Shown here: positions 1 through 11,691 of the stretch, in pieces
How positions within the stretch are numbered: the first letter of the stretch is position 1
How the letters are laid out: each line of letters begins with the position of its first letter
Origin: Norana najaformis
Lineage: Eukaryota > Annelida > Clitellata > Crassiclitellata > Hormogastridae
Reading direction: 5' to 3'
DNA: 64,000 nucleotides
Assembly: GCA_964023275.1 (NCBI GenBank)
Contig: OZ029915.1
Span: 34,158,573-34,222,572, forward strand
The notes under the pieces: model-generated
What the model saw: only the letters and a program-made list of their open reading frames with translations
Databases searched by the model: none
Told to the model about the DNA's origin: nothing
Position numbers and translations under genes: made by a program

Positions 1-90
1 AGTTTGGTTATCAGTATAATTATTTGAAGAGAGGTTGAGTCTTTGCAGTTTAATATTAACTGTTTAATTCATATGAATTTCAGACTAACA

Positions 91-3000
91 ATGCCTGCAA
101 AGCCTCTTGATTATGGGGTTCCGGATAAGCACATACTGAAGAGTTATGGCGGGGACTCGGATGTGATGAAGTTTTACTGCACCACAAACAATACAACCTA
201 TGGCAGGAAGTGGGCTAAGTTTGAGCTGCGGACTGGTCAACACACAGGAACTGGCTATGTGTCCAACCATCGACCAGCCGTATACTACAGTGCGAGGATA
301 GATGAAGTGGACAATCCTGCAATGGGGTTAGCTTACGTAGATTTATGTGCCGTTACAAGTTGATTAATTTTTGTTTTTTATAAATTTTTAGACTAACACC
401 TATGTTGTGATTAACTGGAGTCATATAGAGAACATTCTCACAGTAGATGTCTGCCATTATCATTTTTTCTGGCTTTGATGACCTTTTTCAGTCATTTGCC
501 TTTTTCTGACCCTTTTACTAAATTTTTGATGTTTCATGACTTCCCATTCTTTCCTGTTGTCCCTCTTTTATTTCCTTTAACATTATTATTATAACAATGT
601 TTTATGTTACATTTCTGTGGGCTATCTTCTCTTAAACCAGTTTGGGGCCAACCCAGTGGCTTGTCCTTCCTAAATCGAATGGTGGGCCCTGGCTGGATTG
701 GCCTCCTGAACTGAATCAGCCCTTGACCTGATAGCAAATTGTCAAGCCTATCTATAAATACACTGTGTCCGGAAAAATTCCAAGGCTTTACGGTAAATAT
801 GAAAATAATTAGTAAACATTAATCGATTTTTAAAATTCCAAAAACAGTTAATCCTGAAATATTATTTGCACTATAATTGTTGTTTTGGTGTAAAAATTTT
901 ATAACAATTTTGTCTTCCTCGCTGAACGCCATTTTTCTAGCAACTTTCTTTACAAAATATAAAATTCAAATACGTCACTGTGACGTAATTTTAAACGGGG
1001 GCCGTTAATAAATTACAAAGAATTTTGTTGGTAATTATATATTTCAGGATTAAACTGTTTTTGGAATTTTAAAAATCGATTAATGTTTACTAATTATTTT
1101 CATATTTACCGTAAAGCCTTGGAATTTTTCCGGACACAGTGTATTATTTATAGACAATTCAAGAGTATTTTTGCATTTTAGCATTGTTGTGCCTTATATA
1201 TTAAGTACTATTGCTAAAGAAAATTGCCATATCAGATTTTAAATTGCTTTATACACTTGCTTTATTTGCAAGGTGGCTTTAGGCAACTGGTGTTAGTATC
1301 AAACTTTGCTAATTGGTTACAATTTCATGTCTGGGGTTTAAGTTTGTGTTTCTTTCTTATCTCAGACGAATTGTTGCTGACAACTATCACACTATAACAG
1401 AGAGGAGCTTTCGTCCACTAACTGTGCTCAGTGGCACAGAACCTTTTCCAAATGCAGGCAAACAAGCAGGAAGTGGCTTTGTACGAGAGCGACCTCTTCA
1501 TGTGCCAACCTTCAGTGACGTAAGTCAGTCAGTTCATACTTTTATGATTTGTAAGATACATACAGAGGTGAAGATGTATTTTTATTGTGTTCCTGCTAAT
1601 TCACAAACATATTATTATAAGTACTACCCAAGTTGGACAAGGAATTTCAAAAACTGGCGCGTAAAAGCAAAGAAGATTATCTAGCCAAAACGTGCATAGA
1701 GATGGAAGAAGATGGAAGAAGAGGAAGAACAAGAGAAATGTTCGCAAAGGTGAAGTCACTAACTGGAAAATTCACACCACGAATGGGAGCACTAAGAAAC
1801 GGAGAAGGCAACGTGATCAGAGAGGGGGAAGAAGTTAAAGAGAGATGGAGGGAATACACTGAGAAACTGTACAACAAGGACCCGCGAGTTAAAGAAGAAC
1901 GGATAGACCAGACAACCTTCGAACGAGAACCAGCAATAATGAAGAGTGAAGTTGAATGGGCCATACAGCAACTCAAGGACAACAAAGCACCGGGGACAGA
2001 CGGGATACCTATAGAGCTGATCAAAGCAGGAGGGGAGGGAATGAAGGAGAGCATAACGTCGTTATGCAATCAGATATGGAAAACAGGAGAATGGCCGAGA
2101 GATTGGAGGAGCTCTATTTTCATACCCATCTTCAAGAAAGGGGATGCTAAAGAATGCGATAATTATCGCACCATAGCAATGATCTCACACACAAGTAAGA
2201 TACTGCTCAAGATAATACACAAAAGGATGGAGAGTACAGTGGAAAGAGAGCTCCCAGTAAATCAGGCAGGCTTTAGGAAGGCGCGAGGAACACGAGATCA
2301 TATTGCGAATGTAAGGTGGCTGATGGAGAGACAACGAGAATATGGGCAGGAGGTACATTTATGTTTCATAGATTACAGCAAAGCCTTTGATTGTATAAAT
2401 CATTCACTAATGTGGAAAACCTTGGAAGAGATGGGAATACCAAAGCATCTCATCATGCTTCTCAAGAGCCTATACGAGAATCAACAGGCAGTAATCAAGA
2501 CAGAACATGGAGACACTGAGAAGATTGGAATCGGCAAGGGGGTGAGGCAGGGTTGCATACTATCTCCGACTGTGTTTAACCTGTATGCAGAAAGAATAAT
2601 GCGGCTGGCGGAATTGGATGGGGCGGAGGAAGGAGTGAGGATAGCAGGGAGGATATTAAACAACTTAAGATACGCAGATGATACAACACTTCTGGCAGGG
2701 AAAAAGGATGATCTTGCTGAGCTTATACGTCGACTAAGGAGGGAAAGTGAAAAGGCAGGGCTATACTTCAACATCAAAAAGACTAAGATCATGACGACGG
2801 CAGAATGGGATACTTTTGAGATGGATGGAGAAAACATAGAAGTTGTATCAAGTTTCTCATTTCTGGGATCATTAATTGAGAGAGAGGGCAGGTGTGATGG
2901 AGAGGTGAGAAGGAGAATTGCACTAGGCAAAACTGCAATGCAGGGAATGGCAAAGATATGGAAGGACAGACATGTGAGCATGAAGACAAAGACAGGTCTT

Positions 3001-6000
3001 GTCAAAGCAATGATCTTCCCCATAGTATTATATGGAAGCGAGACATGGACAAAAACGAAAGGCTTGGAGGATAAAATCGCTGCGTGTGAAATGTGGATAT
3101 GGAGGAAACTCTTGAGGATATCGTGGAGGGAAAAGAGAACAAATGAATCAGTACTACAGGAGATTGGTGACCTAAGAGGTGATCTGACATTGAATCAAAG
3201 AGCCAGCAGGCAGAAGATGATGTACTTTGGACATGTGATGCGCGCTGATGGACTAGAAAAGACGATGATGTTGGCGTGTGGAGAGGGAAAGAGGAGAAGA
3301 GGACGACCGAGAACTAGATGGATAGAAGAGGTACAGAGGAAGACAGCGATGAATCTTGCACAGCTGAGGGATGTGGCAATGGACAGAAGAGCATGGAGAA
3401 GTCTGGTCATGACGGTCGCTAGGGTTCCAAGAACCGACGGCACAAGGTGACAAGGTGACCCAAGTTGTGCACATGACTCGTCAATTTATTTCTTCATTAC
3501 TATGGAGGTGTATGCTTTGTTTCAGGTGAAGAATGTATGTCTTGCTGCCAAGCTGAATTCTGCTCCAGCCGACATTTTACCTCGACACAGGGCATACCTT
3601 CAGAAAATCCAACCAAAGAACCCGATTGAGTTGGAGAACTTTGGTTATGTAAGTTTATCTCAGTTTCGTTGTCAGCCTATACTGTTATAACATTGTCATA
3701 ATACTTGCTGCTGGTTGTTTTTCTTCTTTAAGTAATTTTTTGTTTTGTCTGTTCAGGGTCCGGGTTGCAATACGACAGAAACATCTGAGAGATTTAAGGG
3801 GGAACAGGCAGATCGCTCAGATCTCAACCGCAAATCCATTGGATTTAAAGAAGAAAGCGGCTTCACTCACAACCACAATGTAGAACCTGTACAGTTCCAT
3901 CCAGACTATGCATTCCAAGGAGATACTCCGGTCAGTTACTCAATCAGTCGGTTGATCAGCCATTCGTTCAGATGGTCAGTAAGTCAGTTGGTCTATCAGT
4001 CAGTTGGTCAGCCAGCCAGCCAGCAGCCAAGTTGGCAAATAGATAGACAGGCAAAGACCGGCAGGCAGGCAGACAGACAGGCAGGCAGGCAAGAGGCAGG
4101 CATTAATGGCATATTTATATGGCTATTTAGGCGCAGTGGATCTGCAATTGTCTCGGGAAGGTTCACCTGAAACAAGTATCATTTGGAGTGAAATACTAGT
4201 TCAGACGAATTGACATTTTTTGGACTTCTCACAATTGCTTTTGTTATATCTTGGACCTTTACACTTTTAATTTCTCCTTTCTTCATTTATTCTGTTATAT
4301 TAAGATGTTATCTGATTGATTCTGCTGTGACAGGCTTACCTAACAGATCGCCCAACTGGATTGTCAATAACTAAGACTCATTTTCTGCCTCTGTCAAATC
4401 CTAACGTGAGTCATATACTTTTTTGTCACTTTTTATAATTTAATACAGCCACAGAGACAAATACATAAAGCAGGATCCATAAGGTTGGCTTTGAGAATCT
4501 GTATTCAACTGTTCACTGTTGTTAGTAATAGGCAGCTAGGAGAAACAGGGTGTCAACTCAGTTGAGGGAAATTTGAAGAAAAATGGCAGTTCTCATTAGC
4601 ATACAACCTTTTCAGAATAATTGTCACAAGTTGTGTCATCAGTTTGACTTTTGAAAGTTTACTACTTAACCTCTCATGGGCCAAGCTTTTCTCTTGAATC
4701 ATGCATATTTATTATTTTCTATAGATCCGTTTTGAGAAACTCCTTAGTGTTTGTGTCCTGCCATTATCAATGAAACAAATTCATTGAAATTTAAAGAGAA
4801 ATTGACTGCTTTCTAGCAGCCATATGTAGTTATTTTAAGGCTGATATTAACATTTTATAAATACCTAATGAAGTGTATGATACATAGGGGGCAGAAGCAC
4901 TGCCACGAATTGCTGTTCGCTCTGACCGTGAATCTGGCTTCAACAACGGAACTAAACCAAAGCAGGAGTTTGTTCACAAAGTTCTTGGTGATGTATGTAT
5001 AAACAGCTGCTCGCTGAGATGATCCTTTAATGTGGGAATAAACAGGTTTTTAAACATAAATTATTGAAGCACTATGTTTAGGCAAAATATTTGGGTAGAC
5101 ATAAATACATAGCAAACATAAATTGTTTTCTCAGAACTATTTTGTAGTTTACTTATTTTTTACCAAACTTACCTTATTTATGTAAATATGTGATACTTGT
5201 AGGATAAGAATGAATCTCCAGTTAATTATTGGGAACATGAAAGTTGAGTTGTCCGACCCTAACCCTGAATCATGTACTGTTTGTGCACATGATAAAAAAT
5301 GGTGTAGCACCTATTCAGATGGTCAGCAGTAGTGAATGATCTTGCCAGATACAATCACTGAAAGGTGAACTGCATTGAGACTATGTGGCCACTGTAGAGA
5401 ACTATATACATAGCAACCTGATATTGGAAATTTTATGCTGGCTGTATCTGATCCACTTCTGAAAATTCCACAAGAAGAAAAAAATACCTAGCATCAGCTT
5501 TGTTTTGCAAACTGTGTCAGCTGCCAGATACTGTATATATGAAACTATGAAGGATATTTAGTAGGAAATTGTATACAAGAAAGTTTACTTAAATGGTTTT
5601 CCATTGGAATAGGCTTATGACAAAGCAGAGAATCAACCAGAGGCTAAACTGGAGCGCACAAAGAAACAGGATCCAATGGAATATCTGAACATGATTCATC
5701 CGAATAATTACTCCAGGTAGAAATCCATTTGGTCATCAGTCCTGTGTTCTGTTTTAGCTGCTTGTAAGTTAGCAGTTTTAAATAACTTTTCTGACAGAAA
5801 GATTCTAAGTAGAGCTGCGTAAATATTTGCTTACCACAAGTAATTTAATGTTGTTACACAGGTATTTAAAAACACTTGTAAAAACTGTGTTATTGGGTTA
5901 TTTGACTTTTCTTTTAGCAACAACCTCAGCAATGGAGTACATATTTATTAGGCATTTTATAATTGCTTATTTGTCTATTTCTGGGCATGCAGTATCATGA

Positions 6001-8139
6001 AGGACACAATGTTGGGCAAACAAAATCCAGATCTAACTGTTGCTGATCGACTTGGAAGAACATCTGTGGGATGGAAAGAGGAAACTGGTTTCACAGAAAA
6101 TAATTACAAGTATACTTGGCATCGTGACAATCCTGCTCGATTTATCACGGACTATCAAGCCAGGTATTTACAAAGTTATACAAAACACTTGTAGTGTTTT
6201 TGGTGTGAATGAATGGTACAATCCAGACATCTGGCATCAGTGCTGCTTGATTGTGGTGCTGACTGTGGCACTGTTGCAGCTGCAGTGGGCCATTGTATCT
6301 AGTGTTTGCTTGTTTCACGTTGCAAACAGTCCAGTATATGTACCAGCTGTATGCATTACTGCTGACACATACTTTATTGTCATCAGTGGCTTGCCTCTTT
6401 ATGGAGCATTGCTATTTCCATGACTCTGCCAACCATCCCAGTCATACTTGTCTCCAGGCTGTGTGCAGCCCAGAGTTCAGCAGGTAGAGGTCTGCCTCCA
6501 AGTCCAAGTATTCCTGGGCCATCTGATGTATGTCTTTCAGTGCGTGGGGAGCCAAATATATGGGCTGGCTTGAAGTGCCCTTGAATGGTCCTTAATTGTA
6601 CTTGACTGCTCAAAACATGAAGTGTCATGCTTCTCACGTTGCCGTAAGTAAAGTAAAAGTAAAACTCCTTTGTCCCTAGTGGAGATGTAGGGTAGGGAGT
6701 CGCTTCTCGCTTTTCAGCCCTTGAGTCTGCAGTGGACGAATCCCAAGGACCTGGACGTGGGGCCAATGCATCACAGAACTTTGCTGTTTACTTCCTAGCT
6801 TACGCTGGTACAAAATTATGCTATTTGGTGGTGGAGGCACATTTGCACAATCGACTTGCCCATGGTCGTCATATGGAGCCTCCTCGGCAGGCGTGAAGCT
6901 GCAACCCTTGATTACAGACCAAATGTGTCAACTAAATGACTACCTGTACAGATTGTTATTGTTACATTATGTTACAATTACCAGTGCTAAACTAAATCTC
7001 CTTTAGTCTGGAAATCATACTTTTTTCTGTTACCCTTAAACAGGTTCCTGGATAGAACTCCAAAGGGCACTGACAGAGAGGGACATACATGGGGTGGTAC
7101 GCTGCCACCACCTGAGGATGGGTTCACTAAGAACACCCGTTACCATGGCACTACACCTAAGTTTGACTCCACAGCCGTTCTTCGCAGCCTGGATCCTTAT
7201 GTCAGCAGGTTTGATTTCCTTTACCCATGCTGATGAACTATATTATTACATAACTGATCCATGAGAAAATCGGTAAACTTATCAATAAAAGAGAAGCATA
7301 ACTTCACCTATGTTTAGTTCTCATGAGATAGTTTTATGCATAAATTAGACAGCAGTTTAAAAAATCTATAATGTTCAAGAAATTGTTTTTGTCTTACTGA
7401 TTTGAACCATACACGTCGCTGCCAGAATCCAGTGCATGAAAATTTTAACAGTGCAGAATGTGGACTTGAACACATATCTAAATGTTTGAATATCAAACAT
7501 GAATCATAGGACCTGCATTCTTGGTTTTGCCTATTTGAGATCATCAGAGAAGGTAGAATTACTATTGAACAGTTAAACTTATCTCCATTCAAAACTAATT
7601 GTAATCGTAATTTCGAGATTTTTACAGCACCCAACGCAAGCCAAGTTGCAAGAACCAACTTATTCACAGGCGCTCAGTCAAAGCAAAATCGATAGGCAAA
7701 AGGGTTCGGTTCCAGGTCAAGATCCAGGAGTCAGACAAACAGTCGGATGGCTTTGGTGGATGGTGTTTGAAATTGAAGCGAGAAGAGATAAGGGGAAGAA
7801 AAAGAAGGAAAACTAATCGACTTCTGTGGTGATGGAAGCAAATACGAGAGTTATTTGTTGTGTGGTTAGTAAACCTTAAGCCTTAATACAGAGCTCTTCT
7901 GAATTGCTGGATGATCCTGCCTAAATTTAGCAGTTCCCACTTTGTTGATATTCCTTCTTATTCCGGGTACCTTATGTACTGTTGCAGCTGACCAGCTGGG
8001 TTTATCAGCTTTTGGGCACTCAATAGCTAACCTGGCTTCAAGAGTCGGTGTTGTTACTTGTAGGAGCATCAAAGCAAGGGATACTTATTTTGATGAACAT
8101 TTATATGACTCCAAACTGCCTGCAACTCTGGCCAACTGA
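91..8139 (+). CDS. SAXO4: SAXO4/PPP1R32 homologue, complete 10-exon gene
   Basis: Coding exons: 91-326, 1366-1519, 3526-3648, 3757-3930, 4334-4405, 4888-4992, 5613-5716, 5993-6163, 7044-7208, 8064-8139. Together they make 1380 nt, or 459 residues plus TGA. All introns are GT-AG and the phases (2,0,0,0,0,0,2,2,2) close at every junction. Recognised from memory of vertebrate PPP1R32/IIIG9 (about 425 residues): the blocks KFYCTTNNTTYGR, HTGTGYVSNHRP, DNPAMG, RKSIGFKEESGFT and ITKTHFLP align in order. The last exon (SIKARDTYFDEHLY) aligns with the human C-terminus TLTSADPFYQN. The family is named stabilizer of axonemal microtubules 4 and was also described as a protein phosphatase 1 regulatory subunit, expressed in ciliated cells; an axonemal role here is inferred. 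Start: the ATG at 91 gives the expected N-terminus. An acceptor-like AG at 82-83 suggests a 5' UTR exon junction just upstream. The first donor (GTTAGC) and the donor at 7209 (GTTTGA) are weak. The introns carry transposable elements annotated separately. Confidence 0.92.
761..1141. mobile_element. Non-autonomous Tc1/mariner-like MITE with ~100-bp inverted repeats
   Basis: The left arm (about 761-863) is the near-perfect reverse complement of the right arm (about 1039-1141). The ends read CACTGTGTCCGGAAAAATTC and its complement. The element is flanked by TA on both sides (759-760 and 1142-1143), the target duplication typical of the Tc1/mariner superfamily. The interior of about 175 bp has no coding potential, so this is a miniature element moved in trans. 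It lies in intron 1 of the SAXO4 homologue. The superfamily is inferred from the TA duplication and terminal sequence; no transposase was seen. Confidence 0.85.
1636..3457 (+). mobile_element. 5'-truncated RTE/BovB-type LINE with intact RT frame and target-site duplication
   Basis: A single open frame runs from the 5' junction to the TGA at 3448-3450, about 604 codons. It covers reverse transcriptase and the C-terminal region. Visible RT motifs are FIDYSKAFDCINH (from 2364), GKGVRQGCILSP (about 2536) and LRYADDTTLLAG (YADD from 2671). The C-terminal blocks MMYFGHVMR, RRRGRPRTRW and AMDRRAWRSLV match the order seen in BovB/RTE elements. There is no endonuclease domain and no genuine ATG, because the copy is truncated at its 5' end. 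The 3' end is a doubled octamer, acaaggtg x2 (3442-3457), like the short terminal repeats of this LINE type. A 10-bp direct repeat, acccaagttg, flanks the insert at 1626-1635 and 3458-3467. It sits in intron 2 of the SAXO4 homologue, in the sense orientation. Confidence 0.93.
4015..4096. repeat. CAGG/CAGA-rich tetranucleotide repeat in SAXO4 intron 4
   Basis: Interrupted tandem tetranucleotides (ccag, then ggca/gaca units) lie about 85 bp downstream of the exon ending at 3930. It is a low-complexity tract and makes the downstream plus-strand open frame meaningless. Confidence 0.8.
6684..6815. repeat. Dispersed SINE-like repeat, copy 1
   Basis: The block with gacgaatcccaaggacctgg followed by gctgtttacttcctagctta resembles a block at 32798-32935 (gatgaatcccaaagtcgtgg, then gcagtttacttcttaactga). 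The two copies are diverged. Placed in SAXO4 intron 8. The repeat class is not determined, and only two copies were recognised by eye. Confidence 0.35.
7284..7289 (+). promoter_or_regulatory. Candidate intronic poly(A) signal AATAAA in last SAXO4 intron
   Basis: AATAAA lies 51 bp downstream of an in-frame TGA (7231-7233) that would be reached if the weak donor at 7209 is not used. It could support a short isoform ending FDFLYPC. This is a sequence inference only, and the motif is common in AT-rich introns. Confidence 0.3.
7600..7826 (-). mobile_element. Antisense 3' fragment of the CR1/L2-type LINE (same family as 11692-15237)
   Basis: The reverse complement matches the 3' end of the large LINE over the segment equivalent to about 15075-15237, including the conserved stretch with the TCGATTTTG core followed by GACTGAGCGCCTGTGAATAAG. 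It continues into a terminal tail of gctgtaaaaatctcgaaatt type. The fragment lies in the last intron of the SAXO4 homologue, between exons 9 and 10, and is non-coding. Confidence 0.85.
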
Positions 8140-9157
8140 CTGGAAGAACCAAGTCTTTGATTGCCGTCCTTGGCAGTGACAAGGACGGAGAACTGCGTGC
8201 TTCAAAAGATTAGGAGTAGTGTTTAACTGTTTAATGGAAAATTTGGACACCACTCATCTAATTTGCTCTAATTGGCTTTGAACTTATATAGAGTAGTGTG
8301 CATGCTGTGATATATGCACTTGATTATCTGCTGTTTTCACATTGAGCGGTTTTAGGATATTTCTTCTTTGTAGATCAAATCTGACTCACATAAATGTAAA
8401 AATCATGCTATGATTTTACACTGTATACAAACAAAAAGTGTCAAACAGTGAATTTAGGAATGATGATGCTGAAAAATGTTAAAGTATTTGATAGCTATGG
8501 AAATTATTTTCCATTTAAAATGCGTAGTGCATTACAAGTTTAATACTTTTGACATATACACAAACAGCTTAAATGTGATAGTTGACTTGTGACTATTGGG
8601 ATGGAGCAAAATGTCACTGTTATTTAACATGCTATTTTTACCATATGATGATAAAAATCCTTAACATTTCTTTAAATTTGAATTGGCGATAACAAAATCT
8701 GATGAAGGTCGTAATGATTTCCGGTAGTAATAGGTTGTCTTCTTTTTACAGTGCAGGCCAGTCATAATCATAAAGGATTAGTTAAGCTGCACTTTGGCCA
8801 GTTTTTTTACAATTTTGACTTGTAATACCCCAACAGCAGCATCATATGTTGACAATATGGTGAGAATATGACAATAATCCACTTGTGGGCTGCATATATG
8901 TCTTAGATATGGGCCCATATGTAGTTCATATGGAACCATATGCAGAATATCGACATATTCTCAGCGAATCTTCAAAGTGTGACGTCGATGTTTGATTAGC
9001 AATGCTTCCTTGACTTTTTGGGCAAACGGGGAATTATGAACAGGAAATAGCCGAGCTTTGGTGCTGTTGAAACTGAAGAATGCTTGACTTTGTTGATGCT
9101 GTAGGGTTTATGTTAATGGCGTCGGTACAAAGGGGTGCCAGAGGGCCATGACCCGGC
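8140..9157. other. Intergenic/3' flank of SAXO4, no gene seen
   Basis: AT-rich sequence after the SAXO4 stop codon, with no supported coding region on either strand. A cluster of CATATG-type palindromes lies at about 8910-8945. The first part should include the SAXO4 3' UTR; I found no convincing AATAAA close to the stop. Confidence 0.6.
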
Positions 9158-9600
9158 CCTAAAACTTCTATCCCCGTCCGTCACCTCATCCTTAAAATTT
9201 GGTAATCGCTTCATAGCCACAGCTGCCCCATGGAATAAACTCCTCCAGAACTGCGACAGCTATCTGACCCCTCATACACTCATCTATGCTTGCAATTTCT
9301 GCATTGGCCTTTCACTCAGAACTGAAAACATTCCTCTTTGAAAGAGGAATCCTATCCTCATGTCAGTCCTATCCCGACTCCCCTTCCTCCTCCTATCTCT
9401 CTTTCCGCTCTAATCCCAAACTTCAACCACGGTAGGTGCCACGCTGTCTCACCCTGACTTTTGGGTCTTGACCTGGAACCAAACCATTTTTGCCTATCGA
9501 TTTTGTTTTGACTGAGCGCCTGTGAATAAGCTGGTTCCCGCGACTTAGCTTTCGTTGGGCGCTGTAGAAATCTCGGGATTACAATTACGATTCAGATACA
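9158..9600 (+). mobile_element. Sense 3' fragment of the CR1/L2-type LINE
   Basis: It matches the large LINE from about 14848 to its 3' end: gtcacctcatccttaaaatt, the GCGACAG block, and the terminal GACTGAGCGCCTGTGAATAAG segment. It carries the tail gcgctgtagaaatctcggga followed by ttacaattacga. The short frame 9135-9341 is the decayed ORF C-terminus (TSSLKFGNRFIATAAPWNK). The copy is 5'-truncated, as is usual for LINEs. Confidence 0.88.
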
Positions 9601-11691
9601 TACATAACATACACAATATACATAGGCCTACACAAATTATCCGTTTGAAAAGCCCAGTTGAATTCAGTACCAAAGTCTTGGATAAAGAGTTTCATACACA
9701 ATTTATTATCTTTGCCCTACACGTTATTTTCATCTCACAAGAATTATGACCACGTTTTGTGGGGCTCTTCATGTGATAGAAGAATACAAGATTTCATATT
9801 GGAGTAGGCCTATAGCAAGTATTTTGAACTGCCGATCATTTTATGAGCGAATGTGAGTACTAACAGTGGTTAAAATGAATTCAGCATAGGCCTATTTCAT
9901 TAGAAAATCGTAGCATTTTATGCATTATAAGAGCATAGGTATCTGAAAAAGTAATATATTGCATTTTGCGAGCAAATCTTAAAAGTTTGCCAGTGGTATA
10001 GAATCATACGGGAGAGAGGGTGAATTTGAGAGTAAGTTTTAAAGCAAGAGTTTCGGTTATTTGGATCGAATTTTAGCGCCAGTATACGTTATATCGCAAA
10101 TTATACCAAGATATTTGAAACGTTTTAGGACCAGTTCTGATTGGTGTCCATTCCTGTACTGGTAATGCACTGAAATTCACAAACACATCATTCTATGTCA
10201 CACGCCATCGAGCTACCCCCATCGCATGCATTGTCATTTCGCGGTATATGCATGGTTCGAACTCCAGACTCAATTGCGTAGGCCTACATGTCAAATTTAA
10301 GTAAAGAAATTTCTTGATATCTTCCCACATTAAGTTGACGGTATCTTACTCAGTACTTCTGCGAAGGACAGGAAGTTGCTTAATTCCGTCCGCCTTTTGA
10401 TCACCAGAGAATTGTCCGTGGAGGTCGGATGGGCCGCTACCCCTCTGAGAGAGGGTAAGGATTCGTTTTGGCTACCCCGACAGGCTTGTCTTCATCTAAA
10501 ACTGGGCGCTGTATGAAGTCTCAAGAAGGCGCTACATGAATCTCATCTAATTTGTTTTCTAACTCGGCTTGGGCTAACAAGGCCGCGTTGGAACAGATTG
10601 CGCCGACATAGGTCAATATACCGTCATCGTCACTACCTCTGGTGGTGCCTTAGTGAGTACAGATTTACTTGGCGCTATATCAATTCCATTACAAAAGTAG
10701 CGCTATAGAAATGACTTTACGAGATGTAAATAGATTTCTTTAGATCACTTCGACATTTCTACAGTTGAGGTTACAACGTGAACCATTTTCATAGTGAAAT
10801 CGAATTGTATATGCTTCAGGTAAAATTTAGCCTAAGTCGAGTTCGAAACTTCCTTGTGCCCGCGAATGTAAACATAGGCCTATCTTTCAACTTGGCGGAC
10901 ATCTAAGGTGCAAACACGGTATAGGAATTAGCGATATGACTAACATATTTTATATAGAAATTCAATTTTTAAAGTTTCGAGCAAGAAAACATAAGAAACG
11001 GAGTTGATCTGGACCCGAAACAAAGGCGACTGTTAGGAGTTTGAGGAAGAAAAACATTAGCATCGATAAAGCTCAAGGTTGAAGTAGACTTTTCAATTAA
11101 AAGAAATTTTGTTTTCAGACACAGTTTCTTCTAAAATACATGTTTATATGTAGGCTACTTGCGCAGAGTATTAACAATATCGAACTAAGTTACAAACTTA
11201 GAAGTATGGTGAAAATAAATGATAAACATAAATAATATACAGCTAAACATTAGAAGAGTTAAAGAAATAATCTAATTGTTTAGGTGAAACGGGTCAATCA
11301 AACAATTTCCTCGACGCAGATCATTCATTGAATGTCCTTTAGGTCTACACATTGCTCATAGGATTACTAAATAATAATATCGTTCGTTGCACTGACACAA
11401 ATTGTCAGAAACGGATTCCAAGTTTGTCTTAGGCCTACATGTAACGACTTATCATCGAGCAGTCGTATCCTGCAGAGGCAATTTGATTAGTATGCAGATG
11501 CTTCTTTGACAAATTTGCGCACCTATCTCTCACAGACATAACACCCTGTAGCTACATCTACTACTAGATGTTTCAACATTTAATCAACTTAAGATTCGCC
11601 TAATTTTTGTCCTTTTTGCACTCGTTCGCCTGCGTCTTTACCTTCCGCCATTTTAGCTTCATCAAACTGCCACGTCATCTTAGATCACATA
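9601..11691. other. Intergenic region with LINE-tail scraps
   Basis: No coding gene is supported. Several gcgctata-type LINE 3' tail motifs occur at about 10500, 10535, 10670 and 10703. TAGGCCTA-type palindromes recur (9624, 9809, 9889, 10281, 10875, 11430). The last 100-200 bases may be the 5' UTR of the LINE that follows, but the element's true 5' end could not be located. Confidence 0.5.

Noticed and set aside
1677..3474. Several minus-strand frames opposite the RTE-type LINE
   Set aside because: They are antisense shadows of the reverse-transcriptase ORF, with no homology of their own.
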